Below are positions 15,050-24,100 of a stretch of DNA of 64,000 nucleotides, piece by piece. The stretch lies in the NCBI GenBank assembly GCA_012295275.1, contig CM022672.1, positions 33,060,716-33,124,715 of the forward strand, written 5' to 3'. Source of the DNA: Chrysomallon squamiferum. Its lineage: Eukaryota; Mollusca; Gastropoda; Neomphalida; Peltospiridae. Numbering within the stretch: position 1 is the first letter of the stretch; each line of letters begins with the position of its first letter. The translations under genes were made by a program, and so were the position numbers. The notes below the pieces were generated by a model. That model ran no database searches. It was not told the origin of the DNA and saw nothing but the letters and a program-made list of their open reading frames with translations.

Positions 15050-15345
15050 TTTTTATCTTTGGGCATGTGTCTAGTGCTGTAGTGCAGTAGGCTAATATAC
15101 CCTAACAAGCAGAAGCACACAAGTTCTTCCATCTCTACACAACCTCTCTAATTTAAACCAGTTTATCTAGGAAAACAAAAATAATAAAAATAAAAAGCCA
15201 GCCTTGTGCTTCCTACAGAATGAATTTCAGGTGTAAATTGTGAAAGGAAATGTTTTATTTTTTATTATGCTGTTAAAATTTGTTTATATCAGTATCTGCA
15301 TTTCCTTTTAGTTATAACTCTATTCCCAACTAATAATAATAAAGG
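15050..15345 (+). pseudogene. TNFR-like third-copy fragment: intron 1 3' part
   Basis: It matches copy B 23880-24130 and, inverted, copy A 8620-8870. Shared phrases include gtagtgcagtaggcta, taacaagcagaagcacac and aaaccagtttatcta. Exon 2 should follow but is missing; the sequence breaks into unrelated DNA. Confidence 0.7.
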
Positions 15346-15394
15346 ATTATGTTCAGTCAAACACAGACATTATGATACACTACACAATACTTTT

Positions 15395-15490
15395 AATAAT
15401 CCATGTATAACTAACTGCATTATAGATTTCGATCGGAAGTGTCCGTGAGCGCTCGGAAACCATCTGATAGAATTTTTAATCTTCAATATT
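15395..15490 (+). repeat. direct repeat of about 95 bp, copy 2
   Basis: Same unit and orientation as 14205-14300, 1.19 kb away. The two copies diverge after ttcaat, where copy 1 continues into a GAT microsatellite and copy 2 does not. Confidence 0.75.
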
Positions 15491-15514
15491 CCTACTATTT
15501 TTCTGAATTTTTTA

Positions 15515-15950
15515 TGATTTACACTAATAAAGGTACGAAGGATGATTGTTCATATTACCAAACCAACCCTTTCCTAACTATTTTTTCCACTTAATAAAAC
15601 TTTTCAAACTTTATTAATTTTGTGTAAATGCGTGCATAATAAACTGAAATTGTAATAATAATTTGTTATGAGTTGTTATTAACTTTTCTAATTGGCAGTG
15701 TTACCCGTGTCAGAAACCATTATAAAGAGAGGGAAAAACAAATCAAAAACATGAATAGGTTTACCCAAATATCTCAAATGACTCCAAACCAATGTGATTA
15801 CTATTTCTATTCACAGCGAAAATGCAACATCACTTAATTTTTTTCGTGCACGGAATGCAGATGACGTTAGACTCGGTGGAGTTATCTTCTCTTCGTTGCT
15901 TTGATATTAACATTTAATCAGTGTCATAATAATAATAATAATAATAATAA
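15515..15950 (+). repeat. inverted repeat arm (partner 17885-18310)
   Basis: Phrases such as gatttacactaataaaggta, tttacccaaatatctcaaat and ttcacagcgaaaatgcaac are found reverse-complemented at 17885-18310. The right end also pairs with 14575-14640, so three related segments share one edge. Confidence 0.75.
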
Positions 15951-16145
15951 TAATGTAATGAACGCTATATTGGCAAGATATTTTTCTTATTTTATGTACA
16001 CGATCGTCCCTGTTAACTTCACGACCATTTTTTTAATTATTATTTTATTATAAAAATATTTATAATGTATTACATATTTTCCCCAAAATTGCATAACTTA
16101 TTCATATTCATTTATAAAATAACTTTATTTAATCTTATACTATCA
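15880..16145 (-). repeat. inverted repeat arm 2 (partner 14335-14640)
   Basis: Reverse complement of 14335-14640, including the acgatcgtccctgttaactt segment. An ATA/ATT microsatellite sits inside both arms. Confidence 0.75.
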
Positions 16146-16329
16146 TCATCATCATTATTTTTATTATCATTAATCATTCTTCTTCTTTTGGTGTATTTGT
16201 TTCGTGTGTGTATATGTGTGTGTGTTTTTGAAGATTTGCCTTTTAATTTTCAAAAAATATTTCTTTGGAATATGATTAGTATATTAAAACTACTGTAAAA
16301 TTTATATTCATAATTATTTTGGTTTAGTT

Positions 16330-16509
16330 TTCTTTTACCTTTAGTTTCACATACAAATCAAAGAACAAAAAGAGATTATATTTATTTCCTTTTTAGCATT
16401 TAACAATATATCTGTACAGGTGAAATTAAAATTAATAATTTTGGCATCAACTTTAATTAATAAACAAAATAAAACTATATATATATATTTTTTGTTTTGG
16501 TTTTATATA

Positions 16510-16541
<32 letters not shown>

Positions 16542-17620
16542 CAGCTATGTTTGTTAACTGATTTTGTAACTGATTTTGTGAAAACCCTGTTCTGTTATCA
16601 GAGAGTTTCACTGCTGTGCAGAATGTATTAAAGTTTGTTAAGAGGATGTATTTTCTTTCAAGGAAAACCCTGAAACTGGATGAGCAAGATAGAAAAGAAA
16701 TTTGACAATTTATGAATTGGCGATTTTATATAAATTCATTATCAGCTATAAAAATATATTTGAAAAGTAAAAGCACAAAAAATATAACTAAAAATGTAGA
16801 TTATAATAATAATGATAAATAAATAAAAATAGTTATAAAAAAAGTTAATTGTCCACGTTTATAGAATTATAATAGCAACAAAACTTTACTATTGTTATTT
16901 CCTAACATTGAAAATTGTTGTAAAAAGAATTTCCTGAGAAAATGAATGTGAGGAAGAGATTGCTGTAGTTGCTAAAGCAAAAGACAAGTGCATGACATTT
17001 AGATATATATATATATATACACACGGAAACACACACTAACACACAGTAACACAGAAACACTAGCAGAGAAACATACACACACACACTCATACAGTAACAC
17101 ACACAAGCATGTGCTCACACCAAAACAAAAATGTTTGCAATAAATTATGTTTATTTATTATTATTATTATAAACAAAATATTTCAAAAGAAAATCATATT
17201 TTATTTTAATGCCTTGTAAAAATAATAAATAAAAGTCACTTTTGTTCCTTTTTTTTATAGCTTTTAAGTAAAATAATAAAACAACAATTCTTAATTTTCG
17301 AAACAATTTTAAACTTTGAATTCATTACAAGGAATATTTTTATCAGAATATTTTTTTGTCATGCAAAAACTAAATATTTACCAATAATTCTTTTCCATCA
17401 ACTTTTTAAAAACTTTAATTTTCAATAAAATTTAAAAATCAACACTTCTGATTGCTCAAAATTATTTTTAAAATGTTGTATTCTTTCCAAAGCATAGAAG
17501 TGGACTAAACTTGACCTGGATCTCTCGGAAAATATTTAAAAATAAAACGTTATTCATTTAAAATTTTATATTTCTTTAACATGCTTATTTTTCAACAATA
17601 TATTTTATTTTCTGTATAAT
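16330..17620 (+). repeat. inverted copy of TNFR copy A 3' flank
   Basis: Parts match the reverse complement of 3780-5560: a GTAACAC/ACACAC-rich stretch near 17020-17115, aatgtttgcaataaa near 17130, and cctgttctgttatcagagag near 16587. It also matches the copy B 3' flank near 26510-26650. A poly-T run lies at about 16513-16541. No gene is seen. Confidence 0.6.
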
Positions 17621-17752
17621 TAAAGTTGTTGCCAAAATAATTAATTTTAATTATTTTTATTTAATTTCATCTGTGCAGATTTATGGTTAAATTTTAAAAA
17701 GTTTAATTTAATTTTATTCTGGGTTTTTCATATGTAAAATTAAAGGTAAAAA

Positions 17753-17754
<2 letters not shown>

Positions 17755-17798
<44 letters not shown>

Positions 17799-17880
17799 AT
17801 GTTATTGGTATTATTGTTATTATTATTATTGTTATTGTTATTATTTTATTTTATTATTATTATTATTATTATTATTATAG
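17755..17880 (+). repeat. (ATT)n microsatellite cluster
   Basis: Two ATT arrays separated by TTG/TTA variants. Similar arrays are at 10608-10645, 14518-14570 and 15927-15955. Confidence 0.9.
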
Positions 17881-17884
17881 ATTC

Positions 17885-18310
17885 AGCTGATGGCTTTGAT
17901 ATTTATATATTTGTATGATACTGATTAAAGATTAATAAAACGAAGAGAAGATAACTCCATCGAGTCTAACGTAATCTGCCTTCCGTACACGACAAAAAAC
18001 ACGTGATGTTGCATTTTCGCTGTGAATAGAAATAATAATCACGCTGTTTTGGGGTCATTTGAGATATTTGGGTAAACGTATTCATGTTGTTGATTTGTAT
18101 TTTCCTCCCTGTATAATGGAAAAAATAATAACAAATCTTAAAACAAATTATAATTTCACTTTTATTTTTCAACCATTTACTCAAAAATAATAAAGTTTGA
18201 AAAGTTTGATTAAGTGGAAAAAGTAGTTAGGAAAGGTGTGGTACATCATTGTTTGGAAATATGGACAACCATCCTTAGTACCTTTATTAGTGTAAATCGT
18301 CAATATGTTG
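17885..18310 (-). repeat. inverted repeat arm (partner 15515-15950)
   Basis: Reverse complement of 15515-15950 over about 400 bp with scattered differences. It lies directly upstream of the exon 4 fragment. Confidence 0.75.
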
Positions 18311-18500
18311 TTGTTTTTGAAAATTGACGTAAAATTACCATGCATTCCTTCATAATGCAATCAGTTCTGCATGGTTTATTAAAAGTGATTCGGGGAATAT
18401 ATCAGTGCTTTGTTATTTGTTTTTCGTTAGTTTACATAAACATGTCAGATAAAACGCTATCATTTTGTTACATCCAGCTGAAGAATATTTTCTTTTTTAG

Positions 18501-18870
18501 CTGCTGGTCAAGTGAAGTTATCTAGTTCATACTGGATTATTTTTCATGCCATATTTGTTATATATCTGCAAGGTAAAAGCAAACACAAATATAGTCAGTC
18601 AACTGAAATAATATTAACATAAAACAATATAAATAGAATCATTTATCATACTATTTATTGAATCTTAATCAACTTAGTTTTATCAAAGGAGAAATTCAAA
18701 AAAATTCACATAATGTAGAAGCAATGGTACTTAATAATTTATAAATTTAAAAACATAACCTTAATTTTACAAACTTCAATTGGTTTTAAATATTGAACAT
18801 TCTTGTTAACATAATTAAATAATACAAATAAATTATCCTGAAGTGCATTGCCAAACATCTCTAAAAACAA
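18501..18870 (+). pseudogene. TNFR-like third-copy fragment: exon 4 and start of intron 4
   Basis: The 72-nt exon 4 equivalent (18501-18572) has the acceptor ttttttag and donor AAG|gtaaaa. It encodes AGQVKLSSSYWIIFHAIF and further residues, so IIVLAIF has become IIFHAIF. Intron 4 sequence follows to about 18870 and then breaks. Sequence upstream does not match copy B intron 3, and no exons 1-3 are present. Confidence 0.8.
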
Positions 18871-19239
18871 ACATCTCTCTGTACAGTGCAGGATTAACAA
18901 CGTAGCAGACGTAGCAATTACTTTTTTTTTATTTTTTTTTTTTTTAAATCAAAATGTTGGGAGCTGCTCATGTACCGTCTGATCAGAGATCACAACACGC
19001 AGTCATGTTTACCTGATACTGAAATAATGCTACGCATGTATTTGTGTATGATGGTTATAAACTGCACGGGGAACGGTTCGTGTTTCAAACTGCGCCGCAT
19101 ACGCAACGAAAGACGATGGGAGGAAAACGTTTAAATATGCTGACGTTGATGAACATCGAATGTGACGTTTCAGAACGACTGACACTACTTCCATCAGGGT
19201 GTCAGGTGTGCTTTCTTGTTTATCGCTGATTACAGTGTC

Positions 19240-19665
19240 GATGGTTTGGTCAAATCAGAAAGCATGCATAAGGCAGAATACTTACAGTAGGTTTAACGTG
19301 ATATCTGTTGGAATCGTAGGTCAGCATGACCATCAATAATTAGTCATTGATACTTAGTCAGTGTCAATGTGACCATTCTGACTGGTTTTAATATCTACCT
19401 GTATCAGTATTTACATGTGTGTCTGTGTTTATCTACATTTATACGTGAATGTGTGTGTGTGTGTGTGTGTGTGTGATGATTTATTTTCTTTATCCTTTTT
19501 CCTTATTTTTATTTGAAACCATCATTCAGCAACATTTTAAACTAATTTGTTTTCTTTTTCTTTTCTTTTAAAAAAAAAAAAAAAATTGTCGTAATTGTCT
19601 GTTTGGGGAATATTTTATTTTTAAAAAAAAAAATATATCATAAAACTGTAGTTTAAAATGCAGGA
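19240..19665 (+). repeat. segmental direct repeat, second copy (first at 13560-14170)
   Basis: It shares gaccattctgac, ggttttaatatctacctgta and the TG run with the first copy, and ends in the same tatatcataaaactgtagtt phrase. The exon 5 equivalent found at the first copy is missing here. Confidence 0.65.
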
Positions 19666-19679
19666 GGAGGTCACATAAC

Positions 19680-19920
19680 TTAATTATTAAACAAAATAAA
19701 AGCTTTTTTTTTTTTTTTTTTTCATGTCAGCTATGTTTATTAAAGTAGGATTTAAGCATAAAATGCAAAATCCTGATTTGTTGACTTGATTGTGGGGATA
19801 GAGAAATGAGAAAGAGCACAATTGGTGCAAAATTCTTGTTTCAGATGAATATCTTCTTTTCTAATTACTTACAGAATAATACACAACATTCAGTACATGG
19901 ATTATTTTGATATTTGTAAT
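19680..19920 (-). repeat. inverted copy of 5685-5910
   Basis: Shared phrases in inverted orientation include agagcacaattggtgcaaaa, gaatatcttcttttctaatt and acattcagtacatggatt. It is another piece of the TNFR 3' flank in the region between the copies. Confidence 0.65.
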
Positions 19921-20130
19921 ATTTGCAAACGTTATGCGATAAGGGACATCCATAACCTCTATACAATACTAATCGGTTTCCAAATAATGTGGAACCGTTC
20001 ATTATAATGACTGAGGTAGCAACATGCACGTCAATTAAGACGACCACTGTTCTTAGCAGTTCGACTAGCAGTTCGACTAGTTCGTAAGCCACGCCCTTTC
20101 TGTTTTATGGGTCACAAGTTAATGTCCAAA

Positions 20131-20412
20131 ATGGCGGAATCTGTAGCTCTAAAAAGTATTCCAGATAATGTGTCGGTTTCATATCTTCATCAGAGCTTGG
20201 GCCTTTCCAGAAAAGCACAAGAGAAAGGCTTAAAGTATTTTAGGCAAGGCTACATCCACGATATAAAAATGTCCGACGAAAATCAACCGAAAGTTAGATT
20301 CTGGCGTGCCATGACGAAATACGACTCGGCGCACAAACTGAAACTGCGTAGTCACGTTTGCTTGGAGACGAAACAACTATCAGAAGCCAACTGCGCCCGT
20401 AAAACTGGATGA
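20131..20412 (+). pseudogene. SWIM-zinc-finger-like ORF, truncated
   Basis: The ORF is open from 20107, and the best start is the ATG at 20131 in the context aaaATGG. It has 93 residues from that start. Residues near the middle read GLKYFRQGYIHDIKMSDEN, followed by VRFWRAMTKYDSAHKLKL and LSEANCARKTG, then TGA. This resembles the N-terminal part of invertebrate SWIM-domain proteins, which run into a CxC...CxH zinc site. Here CARKTG-stop stands where CxC..G would be expected, so the second cysteine looks replaced by arginine (CGT, one base from TGT) and the domain is cut off. It may instead be a first exon using the GTAAAA donor at 20399. The family call is tentative. Confidence 0.4.
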
Positions 20413-20799
20413 ATAAGTATATTTTGATATTATACTCATATTGCAGCATGGTTTATTTTAGTGCAAAAAAAAGAAAAAAAAAAGAGAAAAGTAACGAACT
20501 TGAATACAACAAATTGACACACGAGTCTTAAAGCTGCATTGTCAAGGCCATTTGTAATAGTTGAACATTTACAAAAGATCGCCCACATTATGTTTGAATT
20601 CATCTCACAACCAGTTTTGGTATATGCATCACACACACAGTCACACAGCTTTTGGGGTGTTTTTTTAATTCTCCGTTGGGCCATTTCTTGTTCCAACCAG
20701 AGAATCATGACTGGACATAGTAGGATATTGCGTCTAATTCCACAGCGGTTTTGATTGGATAATATTTCGTCTCAAAAGAAAAAGGAACAGCTTCCGTTA

Positions 20800-20965
20800 T
20801 AAGTTAATCGCGAGAATCAGCGAGATTCAGTTATAATCGGACAATAAAAGGCGCTTCCGTTATAAGTTAATCGGAGAACAGCGAGATTCAGTATAGTATA
20901 TATATATAATATAGCCTGCCAGAAAGTGCTTTACTACAGCTCGCTCATTTCATTTCATTTCAACA
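20800..20965 (+). promoter_or_regulatory. TNFR-like copy B promoter: tandem repeat, TATA-rich element, IRF-like site
   Basis: The unit cttccgttataagttaatcg plus agcgagattcag occurs twice, at about 20790-20835 and 20852-20892. A TATA-rich run follows (about 20890-20912), then TTTCATTTCATTTC at 20948-20961. The reverse complement of that last string is a GAAANNGAAANNGAAA-type IRF/ISRE motif. It lies about 100-260 bp upstream of the copy B ATG. The copy A promoter does not show these elements. Confidence 0.4.
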
Positions 20966-21061
20966 TAAAGATTGAAATAACCAAGATTTAAGAAAATTCT
21001 GTAACAGAATTTATTTTGTTCTATTAACTGTTCAAAATTGTGAAAATTTTTATTCAGAAAT

Positions 21062-21133
21062 ATGAAAAACCAGACTACTCTGCCTGTAATTGCTTTTATC
21101 ATTCTGATGGGATCAGTGATCCGACCAGTCTTG
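21062..21133 (+). CDS. TNFR-like copy B exon 1 (signal peptide)
   Basis: ATG in context agaaatATGAA; 24 codons, donor TTG|gtgagt, phase 0. The upstream 5' UTR block at about 20970-21015 is shared with copy A. Confidence 0.85.
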
Positions 21134-24100
21134 GTGAGTATAAATATATATATTTTTTTTTTACATTTCCTATTTACTCAAATTATACAGAATTAATAAA
21201 CATATTATAGTAACTGTATTCCATTATTTAGGTATGTGGATTTAGTGTTCAGTTCTCCCGCCTGCTTTCGATTGAAACACAGTGAACAATTCTAGCCGCT
21301 GTAATATTTTAACATTTCCCCCTCTATCTTTGTTAATAATCAAGCTTTCTTGATGAAATTTTCAGTGAAGACCAATGCCAATCTCTGCTATCGATTATAT
21401 TTGTAAAAATTAGAAAGAAGTTATTAATTAAGGTACCAGCAGCCTAACAAACATAAGTGGAAAAAGTGCCGATTTTGTCCATTTCCCGCCCATCCCAAAT
21501 CCCTTCTGTAAAATTTAACATCAAAAACAATTACACTCAAATACAGATTAATATGCGCTCTTTTAAATGGTGATGTTGTTTTTGTTATGTGTTAAATCAG
21601 TAGTTTGTATAAGAGTGTTAAACGTGGTGGGGGTAAGCGAAATTTGTGAACATCCCTAAAGCTAAAGCGGTGTCGCTCTACGAAGCGCTCATCTGAAGGC
21701 GGAGTCGCTTTTCTTAACTATTTTTAGCACCCAAGAAAAGAACGTCATAGTTCGATATTTCTAACATCGTTAGAATTATTTATTATTTCTAATATCGTCG
21801 CTATTAATACCAATGGCGTGTAAATTTATAACAAAAGTTATGTCCACAAATGTATATTGCTTGCCTAAAAATAAATTTAAAAAAATAAATTAAGAAAGAA
21901 AGAAAAAAAGAGTAACAAACATATAAAAGAACCTCTGCTATTTAAAATGATAGAAGCTATGTTTATATTTTTAGTAATTTTGGGGATGCATAGTTTTCTC
22001 CTGTGTTCGGATTTCTAAAGTATATACATTATAATATGAATGCGATCGTGTTTTGCTTTAAAAATTCTTGCGATAAATGGTGAATTAAAAATCATAAACA
22101 TAACAAACTGTACTACAAAACAGTACAATGAATGTATTCTGTGAATCTAAGTACCAGAGGTATTCGTAGAATATTAAATACGAAACGTACAACTTTTTTT
22201 TTTTTTTAATCGTGAAACCATAAACTGATAAATCATAAAGTGTTCAGTTTTAAAACTTAGGTTATTTTTGCTTCAAGTGTTGATTTGCTCCATCAGAGAA
22301 AACATCAGCAGATGGTCACATGATACATTGATAGGTATCTTTTGTTTGCTGTCAAATCACCAGGAAGTACAAACACAAAGCCAAGAAAATTATTTTGTCT
22401 GCTTCAAATGACAGTTACAATACCTGTGTCTTTAATTGTCATGATTACATACACAATGTATTGCTCCTAATAAAGACCGGCAACACCTTTCTGGAGTCGA
22501 TTCCAAGGATTATACGAGTTTATGTATTGCAGAGGATTATAGTTAACATCAAATGCTAGTAATCGGTAAAACAATATTAATTCGTTTATTTCAGAACGAA
22601 TACATATTATATTTAGTAAAAGTCACAACATCCAATAAAACATGCATCCTACAAGCTATTAAAAATATAATCAACATAATTTTGAAGAAAAAAAAACAGA
22701 AACTCAAACTGGCGATATAACGCCAACAAACCATATTTCACGAGGTAAAAATTACAATTAAGAGCCTCGAAGCTGCTTGATAAAATTTCAAAGACAATAA
22801 GATAATAAAACTAATTATTATGTCCAGCTTCTTTTCATTCGTGTCACATAACCGGTTTTAGTTATTGTAGCATGTTGAAAATTCCGTAAAAGTTTCAAGA
22901 TGGCGATCGAACACCAAAATGACCAAAACCAAAATACCATATTTCACGAGGCAATCATAACAATTGAATGCGACCATAACTTTTGATAAAATTTTAAAGA
23001 CAATAAGATAAAAAACCAAAGTTAATGTCTACTTACCTTTCGTTCGTGTCCGTAGCTGGTTTTAGTGGTTCAAGTGTGTTGAAAATTCATAATTTTCTAA
23101 AAAGCAGTGTAGGCACAGAAAAAAACGGAATCAAAATATTCGAAATCGTGAGCACTTATCAATATCCTGTCTGTGTTTTTATGCAGAAATCCCAAGTAAA
23201 GAATATAACACGAGTCAAGAAAAGCGAACAAACGGCGCCCCCCCAGTGCGAAACACGATTTCTGTGGAACAGCTAATTGGTAAGAAACGGCAGCCGCTAA
23301 TTGCGAGTATCTGCACATACCTACTTTATTAAACTTAAAAACATTTTTCCTTTATAAAATTTGGAATATCACCAAAAATGCTCATTTTTGGTATCACACA
23401 TTGTATATAAATAAATCACTTCATTTTTGTTTCCAGATCTTCAGATATGAATAGTGGTAATTATTTCAACATTTTTCATGCATGCAGTTATTTATAAATA
23501 AGTCTGTAAAAAGCTGTAAACTGAACGATTATTTTTCCTAACTTTGATGGCATGAGTAAAAAGTAAATAATTTGCTACTTCTCATTTTCCTGTCTTGATA
23601 AAATCAGTTTCTTTTGTTTGGGTTCATGGTTTTGTATTTTTTCTTGCTGTTGTTGCGTTTGATGTATTTTAGTTTTTGTTCTTGTTAGTTGTTTTTAAGT
23701 TTTATATGCATTTAAATTCAGCTTCTTTTGTTTGGTTCATGCATGGTTCTAGTTTTTTTTTTTTTTTTTTTTTTGCGTTTTATGTATTTAAGTTTTTCTT
23801 TTTGTTATTTTTAGGATCAGTATGCATTTAATTCATATTAATTTTAAGTGGTGTAGTGGGTTTTTTCTCCTTCTGCTGCTATAGTGCAGTAGATGTGTCT
23901 GTTGCTATAGTGCAGTAGGCTTATATACCATAACAAGCAGAACCACACAAGATCCACTAGTTCATACATATCCTCTCTAATTTTTAAACCAGTTTATCTA
24001 CCAAAACAAAAAACAAAAATAAAAAAGCCCTGTAAATTGTGAAAGGAAAATTTTTATTATGCTGTTAAACTTTTTTTATATCAGTATCTGCATTTCCTTG

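Noticed and set aside
22860-23276. 83-aa ORF in copy B intron 1 as a transposase
   Set aside because: It has no catalytic-motif pattern, is short, and partly covers the internal tandem repeat of the insertion.
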